64,000 nt of DNA from Curtobacterium sp. MCJR17_055 (GTDB lineage Bacteria > Actinomycetota > Actinomycetes > Actinomycetales > Microbacteriaceae). Under the pieces are notes generated by a model that worked only from the letters and a program-made list of their open reading frames with translations, did no database searches and was not told the DNA's origin. Position numbers and translations under genes: made by a program. Shown piece after piece: positions 52,853-61,772 of the stretch. The stretch spans positions 186,001 through 250,000 of the forward strand of contig NZ_QKLF01000004.1 of NCBI RefSeq assembly GCF_003224335.1, read 5' to 3'. Each line of letters starts with the position of its first letter. Positions within the stretch are counted from its first letter, which is position 1.

Positions 52853-53089
52853 CCCTGGTGTGGTACGGTTCTTCTCAGCCAAAGACCGCTGGTCGTCGCT
52901 GCCGTGCTCACGCTCGGACAGTGGCCGAAGGTCCTCGTCACGAGGCAGCCCGCGCAGGTGTTCAGAACCACTCCCACACATCGTGCGGGAGCAGCTCCGA
53001 GCCTCTGCGCCGGAGCTTTCTTCATGTGCGGGTTGTGTTCACCACAGCCATGGGACCCGGGGCTGCCAGCAAGAACCCCAAGGAGAACC
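52840..53089 (+). promoter_or_regulatory. rplJ promoter and L10 leader with attenuator
   Basis: TTCCGG and TACGGT spaced by 18 bp predict a leader of about 215 nt, starting inside the end of the histidine kinase gene. Near its 3' part, AGCTCCG and CGGAGCT (52993-53017) form a hairpin followed by TTCTTC, a factor-independent terminator shape about 75 bp before the rplJ start. This fits the ribosomal protein L10 leader class, in which L10-L7/L12 binding represses rplJL. Confidence 0.6.
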
Positions 53090-53605
53090 ATGGCGAACAA
53101 GGAAGCTGCGGTCGCCGAGCTCACGGAGTCCTTCCGTAGCTCGAACGCCGTTCTGCTCACCGAGTACCGCGGTCTCACGGTCGCGCAGCTCAAGGAGCTC
53201 CGCAACTCGATCCGTGAGCACGCCACGTACGCCGTGGTGAAGAACACGCTGACCAAGATCGCGGCCAACGAGGCAGGCATCACGTCGTTCGACGACGAGC
53301 TCGCCGGTCCGTCCGCTCTCGCCTTCGTCCACGGTGACACCGTCGCCGTCGCGAAGTCGCTGCGTGCATTCGCCAAGGCGAACCCCGAGCTCGTGGTGAA
53401 GGGCGGTTACTTCGACGGTAACCCGCTCACCGCGACCGAGGTGGACAAGCTCGCCGACCTCGAGTCCCGTGAAGTCCTGCTCGGCAAGCTCGCCGGCGCC
53501 TTCAAGGCCTCGCTGTTCGGTGCTGCGTACCTGTTCCAGGCACCCCTCTCGCAGGCCGTCCGCACCGTGGACGCCCTCCGTGAGAAGCAGGAGTCCGCGG
53601 CCTGA
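53090..53605 (+). CDS. rplJ: 50S ribosomal protein L10
   Basis: 171 aa, with [19 protein letters not shown] and the C-terminal helix that carries L7/L12 dimers. AAGGAG precedes the ATG. It forms the stalk with rplL, 54 bp downstream. Confidence 0.97.
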   Translation: MANKEAAVAELTESFRSSNAVLLTEYRGLTVAQLKELRNSIREHATYAVVKNTLTKIAANEAGITSFDDELAGPSALAFVHGDTVAVAKSLRAFAKANPELVVKGGYFDGNPLTATEVDKLADLESREVLLGKLAGAFKASLFGAAYLFQAPLSQAVRTVDALREKQESAA

Positions 53606-53659
53606 CCAGGCACGCGTTCCACAACCACACCACGCATCAGTAAGTAGTAGGAGAAAATC

Positions 53660-54043
53660 ATGGCGAAGCTTTCGCAGGACGAGCTCATCGAGGCCTTCAA
53701 GGAGCTCACGCTCATCGAGCTCTCGGACTTCGTGAAGAAGTTCGAAGAGGTCTTCGAGGTCACCGCTGCTGCCCCCGTCGCGGTCGCCGCGGCCGGTGGC
53801 GCTGCTGCCCCCGCCGAGGAGGTCGAGGAGAAGACCGAGTTCGACGTCGTGCTCAAGTCGGCCGGTGACAAGAAGATCCAGGTCATCAAGGAGGTCCGTG
53901 GCCTCACGTCGCTCGGCCTGGGCGAGGCCAAGGCGCTCGTCGAGACCGCCGACGCGAAGATCCTCGAGGGTGCGAACAAGGAAGCTGCCGACAAGGCGAA
54001 GGCTGCCCTCGAGGCCGCTGGCGCCACCGTCGAGCTCGTCTGA
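53660..54043 (+). CDS. rplL: 50S ribosomal protein L7/L12
   Basis: 127 aa: an N-terminal dimerisation domain ([20 protein letters not shown]), an Ala-rich hinge, and the factor-binding C-terminal domain ([20 protein letters not shown]). TAGGAG lies 8 nt before the ATG. A strong hairpin follows. Confidence 0.98.
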   Translation: MAKLSQDELIEAFKELTLIELSDFVKKFEEVFEVTAAAPVAVAAAGGAAAPAEEVEEKTEFDVVLKSAGDKKIQVIKEVRGLTSLGLGEAKALVETADAKILEGANKEAADKAKAALEAAGATVELV

Positions 54044-54059
54044 GTCCGACCTTCTGGTC

Positions 54060-54095
54060 ACGAAGGCCGCTGCCCCTCGGGGCGGCGGCCTTCGT
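54060..54095 (+). terminator. Hairpin terminator after rplL
   Basis: A 17-bp stem with one mismatch, arms starting ACGAAGGCCGC and ending CGGCCTTCGT, around a TC loop. It closes the rplJ-rplL unit. Confidence 0.85.
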
Positions 54096-54130
54096 CGTGC
54101 GCGGGGCGCGGCGGCGGGCGCGGGGGCTTG

Positions 54131-54187
54131 GGCGCGAAACCGACAGTTCTGCGCCGAACTTCGCCCCCGATCTGTCGGTTCGGCGCC
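54131..54187. repeat. Imperfect inverted repeat, left of the AbiEi/DUF559 gene
   Basis: Arms AACCGACAG and CTGTCGGTT (outer GGCGC and GCGCC) enclose GCGCCGAA. It shares GAAACCGACA and GCGCCGAA with the element at 55241, but its sequence order differs. Confidence 0.75.
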
Positions 54188-54283
54188 TGGGAAGCGGCAT
54201 CGGACGGACTGCTGCCTCGGTGTGGAGGACCGGGACCGTCCACAGATCTGCTCGCCGTGCAATCCGCCCCTCGTGGCGAGGCC

Positions 54284-55210
54284 ATGCTGTGCCGCGTGCA
54301 CCCTGCCGATGCGATCGAACTCCTGCGGACGACGAAGGCCGATCCGTCACGGGCGCGCACGCTGCAACGGGGAGCGGCAGACGGCCACTTCGTCCGGGTG
54401 CGGCACGGAGTGTACGTCCCTGCTGCAGCCTGGGCGGCGCTCGACGGGCGGTCCCGGTACCTCGTCCGGATGCGCGCTGCTGTGCCGCTGCTCCCGATCG
54501 GGGCGGTCTTCACGCGCGACTCCGCGGCAGCCGTTCTCAACGTGCCGCGCCTGACCTCGTGGCCAGAGCACGTGCACGTGACGGTCCCGGCCCTGGACGC
54601 CGACCGTCGTCGGGTCGGACTCACCCTGCACGCCGGAAGACGGCCCGCAGAGGCCGGACGCTTCCACGGGGTACCGGTGGCGAGTCTGGCGGAGACCGTC
54701 GTCGAGACGTCTCGGCGTTCGAGTCTCAGCGGAGCGGTCGTGGCGGTGGACCATGCGCTGCGGAGCGGCGTACAGCGCCGAGAACCGGAAGGAATGCTGG
54801 ACAGCGGTCCCGACTGGGGGCGGGTCCGTGTCGCGAACGCGCTCGGTGTCGCGGACGAGCGGCATGAATCGGTGGGCGAGTCCTTCTTCGCGGCTCGCTG
54901 CCACGAACTCCGAGCGCCGTACATGGAGCCGCAGGTGCAGTTCGTCCGACCGGGCGGGAAGACCTACCGCGTCGATTTCTGGATGCCGTCGCTCGGGCTG
55001 GTGCTCGAGTTCGACGGCCGTCAGAAGTACCGGGACCACGGAGCTGTGCCCGGTACTGCTGACGACGTCCTGTGGAGCGAGAAGCTGCGCGAGGACGACA
55101 TCCGAGCAGATGGTGACGTCCGCGGGTTCATCCGCGTGACCTGGTGGCACCTCGTCGACCCGGAGCGATTGCGGACCCTGTTCCGCATGCACGGCGTGCC
55201 CTGCCGGTGA
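54284..55210 (+). CDS. AbiEi-type wHTH/DUF559 endonuclease-fold protein
   Basis: A 308-aa protein. The N-terminal third is a wHTH of the type IV toxin-antitoxin AbiEi antitoxin family (HFVRVRHGVYVPAAAW, then FTRDSAAAVLNVP). The C-terminal 120 residues carry the DUF559 VSR/PD-(D/E)XK-like pattern YRVDFWMPSLGLVLEFDGRQKY, with Asp, Glu and Lys-like positions, then LWSEKLREDDIRA. No AbiEii toxin gene is adjacent. Such fusions are frequent in actinobacteria and have no settled function. The ATG at 54284 (or GTG at 54257) is used; there is no clear ribosome site. It is bracketed by related inverted repeats and follows the rplL terminator. Confidence 0.8.
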   Translation: MLCRVHPADAIELLRTTKADPSRARTLQRGAADGHFVRVRHGVYVPAAAWAALDGRSRYLVRMRAAVPLLPIGAVFTRDSAAAVLNVPRLTSWPEHVHVTVPALDADRRRVGLTLHAGRRPAEAGRFHGVPVASLAETVVETSRRSSLSGAVVAVDHALRSGVQRREPEGMLDSGPDWGRVRVANALGVADERHESVGESFFAARCHELRAPYMEPQVQFVRPGGKTYRVDFWMPSLGLVLEFDGRQKYRDHGAVPGTADDVLWSEKLREDDIRADGDVRGFIRVTWWHLVDPERLRTLFRMHGVPCR

Positions 55211-55240
55211 CCTGACCAGACCTGACCGAGTTCAGGTCAT

Positions 55241-55287
55241 GAAACCGACACTCCGCCGCGGAACTCCTGCGCCGAAGTGTCGGTTTC
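55241..55287. repeat. Inverted repeat, right of the AbiEi/DUF559 gene
   Basis: Perfect 12-bp arms GAAACCGACACT and AGTGTCGGTTTC with 23 bp between, containing GCGCCGAA overlapping the right arm. A terminator role for the DUF559 gene and the convergent permease is also possible. Confidence 0.8.
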
Positions 55288-55311
55288 GCGACGACGTCCC
55301 TCTCGACCCGC

Positions 55312-56724
55312 CTACGCGAGCGTGCTGTGGCGGCGGCCGTAGGCCAGGTACAGCACCGCCCCGGCGACCATCCAGATGCCGAAGGCGATCCACGTGCCCG
55401 CGCCGAGCGTCACGGCGAGGAACAGGCAGAACAGCACGCCGAGCACCGGCACGACCGGGAAGAACGGCACGCGGTACGAGCGGTCGAGGTCCGGCTGCGT
55501 CCCGCGGAGCACGATCACCGAGATGTTCACGAGGGCGAAGGCGATGAGCGTCCCGATGCTCGTGGCGTCCGCGAGTTCCCCGAGCGGGACCAGCGCGGAG
55601 ACGATCGTCACGACGATGCCGACGATGAGCGTGTTCGCGATCGGGGTGCCCGTCCGGGGCGACACCCGCCCGAACACCTTCGGCACGAGGCCGTCCCGAG
55701 CCATCGACAGCAGGATGCGAGTCTGTCCGTAGAGCACGGTGAGGACCACGCTCGCGATCGCGACCACGGCCCCGATCGAGAACACGAGGGCGACGACGGG
55801 CTGCCCGGTGACGTCGACGACGATGCGGACGAGCGAGGCTTCGTCAGCGGAGAACGACGTCCAGGACCGAGCACCGATGGCGGCGACCGCGACCAGGATG
55901 TACAGCGCGGTGATGAGCGCGATCGACCCGATGATGGCGCGGGGCAGGTCGCGGCGGGGGTCCTTCGCCTCCTCGCCGGCGGTGGAGGCCGCGTCGAAGC
56001 CGATGTACGAGAAGAACAGCCGGGAGGCAGCCGCGCTCACCCCGGCAGCACCCATGGGCGCCAGCGGCTCGAAGTTCCCGGCGCGGAACGCCGAGAACGC
56101 GACGACGACGAAGAACACCAGGAGGGCGATCTTCACGAGCACCATGAGGGTGTTCACCCAGGCGCTCTCCTTCGCCCCGGGGAGCAGGACGAGCATCGCG
56201 ATGACGACGAGCGCGGCCGCGGGCAGGTTCACGAAGCCGCCGTCGCCGGGAGGCGCGGACAGCACGGTGGGCAGGTGCAGCCCGAAGACCCGCAGCGTCT
56301 CGTCGACGTACTCGCTGGCGCCGACGGCGACCGCCGCGACCGACACCGCGTACTCGAGGACCAGACACCACCCGCAGACCCAGGCGATCCCCTCGCCCAT
56401 GGTCGCGTAGGTGTAGGAGTAGCTCGACCCGGACGTCGGGACGGCGCCTGCCATCTCGGCGTAGGACAGCGCCGACAGGAGCGCCGCCACACCCGCGATC
56501 ACGAACGAGATCCAGACGGCGGGTCCGGCGAGCGGGACGGCCGTCCCGAGGACGACGAGGATGCCGGTGCCGAGCGTCGCGCCGACGCTGATCATCGTGA
56601 GGTGCCAGACCCCGAGTGTCCGTCGGAGCGGCTGCCCGTCGACGCCTTCGGCAGCCTCCGCGCGGAGCTGGTCCACCGGCTTGCGCCGGAGGAGCTGGTG
56701 GGCGAGTGACGGCGCGGACGACAT
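55312..56724 (-). CDS. APC-superfamily amino acid permease, CAT-type
   Basis: A 470-aa membrane transporter with 12 to 14 helices, of the cationic-amino-acid-transporter-like family. Family hallmarks are SVGATLGTGILVVLG near residue 47 and YSYTYATMGEGIAWVCGW. It ends 24 bp after the inverted repeat. Substrate unknown; a Lys/Arg/ornithine preference is only a family expectation. Confidence 0.9.
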   Translation of the reverse strand: MSSAPSLAHQLLRRKPVDQLRAEAAEGVDGQPLRRTLGVWHLTMISVGATLGTGILVVLGTAVPLAGPAVWISFVIAGVAALLSALSYAEMAGAVPTSGSSYSYTYATMGEGIAWVCGWCLVLEYAVSVAAVAVGASEYVDETLRVFGLHLPTVLSAPPGDGGFVNLPAAALVVIAMLVLLPGAKESAWVNTLMVLVKIALLVFFVVVAFSAFRAGNFEPLAPMGAAGVSAAASRLFFSYIGFDAASTAGEEAKDPRRDLPRAIIGSIALITALYILVAVAAIGARSWTSFSADEASLVRIVVDVTGQPVVALVFSIGAVVAIASVVLTVLYGQTRILLSMARDGLVPKVFGRVSPRTGTPIANTLIVGIVVTIVSALVPLGELADATSIGTLIAFALVNISVIVLRGTQPDLDRSYRVPFFPVVPVLGVLFCLFLAVTLGAGTWIAFGIWMVAGAVLYLAYGRRHSTLA

Positions 56725-56924
56725 GGGACCTCACGGGGGCGCTTGCGGTGGACGCGACATCGTCCCACGGCCCTCGGACGGGGTCCAAACCAGACGGTCC
56801 CTCCCTCCACGCGGGAGGCCCGGACCGCCTCCGTCCACAGCCCTCGGCGAACGCGTCGGGCCGGGCCCGTCCGCGGGCGTACATTCATCCGAGGACGGCG
56901 CCGGACGGCGCGGAGAGGGTGCGG

Positions 56925-58826
56925 ATGAGTCGGATGGACGCGGTCGCCGGCGGCGGCGGGATGCGCGGTGGCGGCGGCGGTGGACCCCGCGGCCGGATCT
57001 CGAGTGGCGACCCGGACGCGCAGCGCGCAGCGAACGCCGAAGCGCCGCAGATCCCGCACCTGCTGCGTCGCATCGCCGGACTGTTCGTCCCACACCGACG
57101 CGCGATCGTCCTGACGGTCGTGCTCGTGCTGGTCGGAGCCGCTCTCTCGGTCATCCCGCCGCTGCTGACCCAGCAGGCGTTCGACCGCGGGTTGTTCCCG
57201 CCGGAGGGCAGACCGGACGTGCCGGTGCTCGCCGTGCTGGTCGGAGCCATGATCGGGCTGTGGATCGCGAGCGCCGGGATCGGCGTGTGGCAGACGTACC
57301 TGACCGCCACCGTCGGCAACAAGGTCATGGGCGCCATGCGGATGCGGTTGTTCGGGCACCTGCAGCGGATGGAACTCGCGTTCTTCACCCGGACGAAGAC
57401 CGGCGTCATCCAGAGCCGCCTGCAGAACGACGTCGGCGGGGTCGCGAGCGTCCTCAACAACACGATCTCGTCGGTCCTCGGCAACACCGTGACGGTCATC
57501 GCCGCGGTCGTCGCGATGCTGCTCCTGAGCTGGCAGATGACCCTGGTGGCGGTGGTCCTGCTGCCCCTGCTCGTCATCGCCCAGCGCAAGGTCGGCAAGG
57601 TCCGCGCCCGGATCGCCGCGCAGACCCAGGAGTCCCTGTCCGACATGACCGCGATCACGCAGGAGACCCTGAGCGTGTCGGGGATCCTGCTCGCGAAGAG
57701 CTTCAACCAGCAGCGCGCCGAGATCCACCGCTACGGGGACGAGAACCGCAACCAGATCGGGCTGCAGGTCCGACAGCAGATGTCCGGTCAGTGGTTCTTC
57801 GCCATCGTGCAGATCTTCCTGTCGATCATCCCGGCGGTCATCTACCTCGTGGCCGCGTACCTCGTCCTCGGCGGCGTCCCGATCACGGCGGGCACCATCG
57901 TGGCCTTCACGACCGTGCAGTCCCGGCTGCTGTTCCCGACCGTCGGCCTGCTCCGCGTCGTGCTCGACCTGCAGACGTCGGGGGCGCTGTTCGCCCGCAT
58001 CTTCGAGTACTTCGACCTGAAGCCGGCGATCACGGACGCGGCCACCGCGAAGCCGGTCGACGAACGACGGGTGGGACACGTGGCGTTCGACCACGTCTCG
58101 TTCTCGTACCCGGACGGCGAAGCCGACAAGCCCACCCTGCGCGACGTCTCGTTCGAGTTGCAGCCCGGACAGTTCGCGGCCTTCGTCGGACCGTCCGGCG
58201 CGGGCAAGACGACGATCTCGTACCTGGTGCCGCGGCTGTACGAGGCGACCGCCGGTTCGGTCCGGTTCGCCGGGCAGGACGTCCGCGACCTCGTGCACGA
58301 GGACCTCATGGCGCACATCGGCATCGTGAGTCAGGAGACCTACCTGTTCCACGCGACCATCGGTGACAACCTCCGGTACGCCAAGCCGGGGGCGACCGAC
58401 GCCGAACTCGAACGGGCGGCACGTGCCGCGAACATCCACGAGACGATCGCCTCGTTCCCGGACGGGTACGACACGGTCGTGGGGGAGCGGGGCTACCGGT
58501 TGTCCGGCGGGGAGAAGCAACGCATCGCCATCGCCCGCGTGCTGCTCAAGGACCCGCCCGTCCTCGTGCTCGACGAGGCGACGAGCGCGCTCGACTCCAT
58601 CTCCGAACGGGTCGTGCAGGCGGCACTGGACACCGCGGCGCGGGGACGGACGACGATCTCGATCGCACACCGCCTGTCGACCATCCGGGACGCGGACGTG
58701 GTCTTCGTGCTCGACCACGGGCAGATCGTCGAGCAGGGGACGCACGACGAACTCATCGCCCTCGGCGGTACCTACGCGACCCTGCACGAGCAGCAGAGCG
58801 ACCCCGTGGTGGCCGCCCGCGAGTGA
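56925..58826 (+). CDS. ABC exporter, fused membrane and ATPase domains
   Basis: A 633-aa half-transporter of the MsbA/LmrA/BmrA type. Residues 1-50 are a Gly-rich disordered tail; residues 55-340 hold six transmembrane helices; the ATPase has Walker A GPSGAGKTT, signature RLSGGEKQRIAIARVL, and Walker B VLVLDEATSALDS. It works as a homodimer. A TACATT -10-like box (56880-56885) gives a short leader. Drug or lipid export is the family norm; no substrate is evident. Confidence 0.93.
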   Translation: MSRMDAVAGGGGMRGGGGGGPRGRISSGDPDAQRAANAEAPQIPHLLRRIAGLFVPHRRAIVLTVVLVLVGAALSVIPPLLTQQAFDRGLFPPEGRPDVPVLAVLVGAMIGLWIASAGIGVWQTYLTATVGNKVMGAMRMRLFGHLQRMELAFFTRTKTGVIQSRLQNDVGGVASVLNNTISSVLGNTVTVIAAVVAMLLLSWQMTLVAVVLLPLLVIAQRKVGKVRARIAAQTQESLSDMTAITQETLSVSGILLAKSFNQQRAEIHRYGDENRNQIGLQVRQQMSGQWFFAIVQIFLSIIPAVIYLVAAYLVLGGVPITAGTIVAFTTVQSRLLFPTVGLLRVVLDLQTSGALFARIFEYFDLKPAITDAATAKPVDERRVGHVAFDHVSFSYPDGEADKPTLRDVSFELQPGQFAAFVGPSGAGKTTISYLVPRLYEATAGSVRFAGQDVRDLVHEDLMAHIGIVSQETYLFHATIGDNLRYAKPGATDAELERAARAANIHETIASFPDGYDTVVGERGYRLSGGEKQRIAIARVLLKDPPVLVLDEATSALDSISERVVQAALDTAARGRTTISIAHRLSTIRDADVVFVLDHGQIVEQGTHDELIALGGTYATLHEQQSDPVVAARE

Positions 58827-58963
58827 CCGGCGGCCCTCGTGGGCGCTGCTGGTCCGGCGCGGCGTGCCGGGACGCCCGGGCCGTTCGTTCGCCCTCGGCT
58901 GACACCGGCTGGGTGTTCGTCGCGGGACGTCGCACACCGGGGCACGCGACCTAGACTCTCCTG

Positions 58964-60328
58964 GTGCGTTACGCGAACTCCGTCATCGACCTCGTCGGCG
59001 ACACACCGCTCGTCAAGCTCAACCGTGTCACCGAGGGGATCCGGGCCACCGTCCTGGTGAAGGTCGAGTCCTTCAACCCGGGTGGTTCGGCCAAGGACCG
59101 CATCGCGACGCGGATCCTCGACGCGGCCGAGGCATCCGGCGAGCTGCTCCCCGGCGGCACGATCGTCGAGCCCACCTCGGGGAACACCGGCGTCGGCCTC
59201 GCGCTCGTCGCCCAGCAGCGCGGCTACCGGTGCGTGTTCGTCCTCCCGGACAAGGTCGGCGAGGACAAGCGCAACGTCCTCACCGCGTACGGCGCCGAGA
59301 TCGTCGTGACGCCGACCGCCGTCGCGCCCGACGACCCGGAGTCCTACTACTCCGTGTCCGACCGGCTCGTGCGCGAGATCCCCGGCGCGTACAAGCCGAA
59401 CCAGTACGCGAACCCGAACGGTCCGCGCAGCCACTACGAGACGACCGGGCCGGAGATCTGGCGCGACACGGAGGGGCGCCTGACACACTTCGTGGCAGGA
59501 GTCGGCACCGGCGGCACGATCTCGGGCACCGGCCGCTACCTGAAGGAAGCGTCCGACGGCGGCGTCCGCATCATCGGCGCCGACCCGGAGGGCTCGGTGT
59601 ACTCCGGCGGAACCGGCCGCCCCTACCTGGTCGAGGGCGTCGGTGAGGACTTCTGGCCCGCCGCCTACGACGCCGGCGTCCCGGACGAGATCATCGCCGT
59701 GTCGGACGCGGACTCGTTCGCGATGACCCGCCGCCTGGCGCGCGAGGAGGGTCTGCTCGTCGGTGGCTCGAGCGGCATGGCCGTCGTCGCCGCGCTGCGG
59801 GCCGCGAAGGACCTGACCGAGGACGACGTCGTGGTGGTGCTGCTGCCGGACGGCGGCCGCGGGTACCTCGGCAAGATCTTCAACGACCGGTGGATGCGTT
59901 CCTACGGCTTCGCGGAGACCGAGGACGAGCGGAGCGTCGGCGACCTCATCGCCGGCAAGGACGGACGGCTGCCGGACCTCGTGCACGCCCACCCGTCGGA
60001 CACCGTCCGCGACGTCGTCGACATCATGACGAAGTACGGCGTCTCGCAGATGCCCGTCCTGAGCGCCGAACCGCCCGTCGTCATGGGCGAGGTCGTCGGG
60101 GCCGTCGAGGAGAAGACGTTGCTCGAGCACGTGTTCACCGGTGCCGCGGGGATGGCCGATGCGCTCACCCCGTTCGTCGGCGACCCGCTGCCCCTCATCG
60201 GGATCGGGGAGTCCGTGTCGGCCGCACGCCGGGCCCTCGAGTCGGCGGACGCCCTGCTCGTCGTCGGCGACGGCAAGCCGGTCACGGTGCTGACGCGCCA
60301 CGACGTGCTCACCTACCTCTCCGAGTGA
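58964..60328 (+). CDS. Cystathionine beta-synthase with C-terminal CBS pair
   Basis: PLP enzyme condensing serine and homocysteine to cystathionine. The Lys is in NPGGSAKDRIA, phosphate-binding VGTGGTISGTGRYL, and two CBS motifs occupy about residues 325-454. It lacks the heme-binding N-terminus of animal CBS. The 454-aa length and the following gamma-synthase gene suit transsulfuration or its reverse. TAGACT ends 6 nt before the GTG. Confidence 0.93.
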   Translation: MRYANSVIDLVGDTPLVKLNRVTEGIRATVLVKVESFNPGGSAKDRIATRILDAAEASGELLPGGTIVEPTSGNTGVGLALVAQQRGYRCVFVLPDKVGEDKRNVLTAYGAEIVVTPTAVAPDDPESYYSVSDRLVREIPGAYKPNQYANPNGPRSHYETTGPEIWRDTEGRLTHFVAGVGTGGTISGTGRYLKEASDGGVRIIGADPEGSVYSGGTGRPYLVEGVGEDFWPAAYDAGVPDEIIAVSDADSFAMTRRLAREEGLLVGGSSGMAVVAALRAAKDLTEDDVVVVLLPDGGRGYLGKIFNDRWMRSYGFAETEDERSVGDLIAGKDGRLPDLVHAHPSDTVRDVVDIMTKYGVSQMPVLSAEPPVVMGEVVGAVEEKTLLEHVFTGAAGMADALTPFVGDPLPLIGIGESVSAARRALESADALLVVGDGKPVTVLTRHDVLTYLSE

Positions 60329-60377
60329 CGGCGGGCGGCACCGCCGCGCCCGCGTCGCCGACCACGGACGGCGCCCC

Positions 60378-60533
60378 ATGTCAGCCGCGCCGGTACCGGA
60401 CGTGAGCGACGCACCGCCGAGCCCCGCCGACACGGGCACGAGCGACGGCCGTCCGGCCCGCCGCCGACCCACCCACAGCGAGACGACCACACAGACCGCA
60501 CCGAGCCTCCAGGAAGGGGCACCCGCGACATGA
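60378..60533 (+). CDS. Possible 51-aa reading frame coupled to metB
   Basis: An ATG-started frame of 51 codons ends in a TGA that overlaps the metB start in an ATGA junction, the geometry of translational coupling. It is Pro/Thr/Ser-rich with no fold signal, no ribosome site and no Cys or Met run, so it may be a leader peptide or chance. It also has little support from conservation, which cannot be tested here. Confidence 0.25.
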   Translation: MSAAPVPDVSDAPPSPADTGTSDGRPARRRPTHSETTTQTAPSLQEGAPAT

Positions 60534-61675
60534 CCGACTTCAGCACCCGCGCCATCCACGCCGGCCAGGAGCCCGACGCCGCCACCGGCGCCGTCATCCC
60601 GCCGCTGTTCCTGACCTCGACCTACGTGCAGGACGGCGTCGGCGGCCTGCGCGGCGGGTACGAGTACTCCCGCTCCGGCAACCCGACCCGCGACTCGCTG
60701 CAGACGCTCCTGGCCGACCTGGACGGTGGCGTCGCCGCCTACTCGTTCTCGTCCGGGCTGGCGGGGGAGGACGCCCTCCTCCGTGCCTACCTGGAGCCGG
60801 GAGCACGGATCGTGATGGGCAACGACGTCTACGGCGGCACGCACCGGCTCGCGAACCGACTGCACGTGCCGTGGGGGATCGAGCTCGTCACGGTCGAGAT
60901 GAGCGAGCCGGACCGGGTCCGCGCCGCGCTCGCCGACAGCCCCGCGAAGACCGTGCTCTGGGTCGAGACGCCGACGAACCCGCTCATGAAGATCGCGGAC
61001 ATCGAGACCCTCGCCGCGATCGGACACGAGGCCGGCGCGCTCGTCGTCGTGGACAACACCTTCGCCTCGCCGGCCCTGCAGCAGCCGCTGTCGCTCGGCG
61101 CCGACGTGGTCGTGTACTCGACGACGAAGTACCTCGGCGGCCACTCCGACGTCGTCGGCGGCGCCGTGGTGCTGCGCGACCGGGAGCTGGCGGACGCGGT
61201 GCAGTTCGTGCAGTTCGGCGGCGGTGCGATCTCGTCGCCGTTCGACGCCTGGCTGACGATCCGCGGGATCAAGACGCTCAGCGTCCGGATGGAGCGCCAC
61301 TCCTCGAACGCGCAGGCCGTCGCCGAGGCGCTGCTCGCGCACCCGGCGGTTGAGCACGTGTACTACCCGGGCCTGCCGGAGCACCCCGGCCACGACATCG
61401 CGGCGAAGCAGATGCGCGGCTTCGGCGGCATGCTCTCGGTGGCGCTCACCGGTGGTGCCGAGGCGGCCAAGCGCTTCGCCGAGTCCACGGAGCTGTTCGC
61501 CCTGGCGGAGTCGCTGGGCGGTGTGGAGTCGCTCATCGGCTACCCGAGCGAGATGACGCACGCGTCGGTGAAGGGCACCGAGCTGGCGGTGCCGGAGAAC
61601 GTCGTCCGTCTGTCGGTCGGCATCGAGGACGCCGGCGACCTCGTCGCGGACGTGCAGCAGGCGCTCGACCGCTGA
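60530..61675 (+). CDS. metB: Cystathionine gamma-synthase/lyase-type enzyme
   Basis: A 381-aa PLP enzyme of the Cys/Met-metabolism family. YEYSRSGNPTRDSLQTLLA, the cofactor Lys in VVYSTTKYLGGHSDVVGG, and ESLIGYPSEMTHAS are the family blocks. Gamma-synthase and gamma-lyase activities are not separable by these motifs; synthase fits if homoserine is used with cysteine, lyase if it runs reverse transsulfuration after the beta-synthase. GGAAGGGG lies 15 nt before the ATG. Confidence 0.9.
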   Translation: MTDFSTRAIHAGQEPDAATGAVIPPLFLTSTYVQDGVGGLRGGYEYSRSGNPTRDSLQTLLADLDGGVAAYSFSSGLAGEDALLRAYLEPGARIVMGNDVYGGTHRLANRLHVPWGIELVTVEMSEPDRVRAALADSPAKTVLWVETPTNPLMKIADIETLAAIGHEAGALVVVDNTFASPALQQPLSLGADVVVYSTTKYLGGHSDVVGGAVVLRDRELADAVQFVQFGGGAISSPFDAWLTIRGIKTLSVRMERHSSNAQAVAEALLAHPAVEHVYYPGLPEHPGHDIAAKQMRGFGGMLSVALTGGAEAAKRFAESTELFALAESLGGVESLIGYPSEMTHASVKGTELAVPENVVRLSVGIEDAGDLVADVQQALDR

Positions 61676-61752
61676 CCTCGGAACCGGGGTCCTCGGGACC
61701 GAGGTCCTCGGGATCCCGCACCTCGGGGCCCCGCACCTCGGGACGCGGGACC
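61676..61752 (+). repeat. 15-bp tandem repeat, five units
   Basis: The core CCTCGG(G) recurs at 61676, 61691, 61706, 61721 and 61736, exactly 15 bp apart, with the flanking bases drifting between GGT and CGCA. It lies between metB and the MFS transporter promoter. Confidence 0.85.
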
Positions 61753-61772
61753 CGGCGTCCTACGATGACCGG

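Noticed and set aside
58772-61561. 929-codon open frame on the minus strand
   Set aside because: Antisense to the cystathionine genes, with His/Arg/Asp-rich composition and no recognisable domain.
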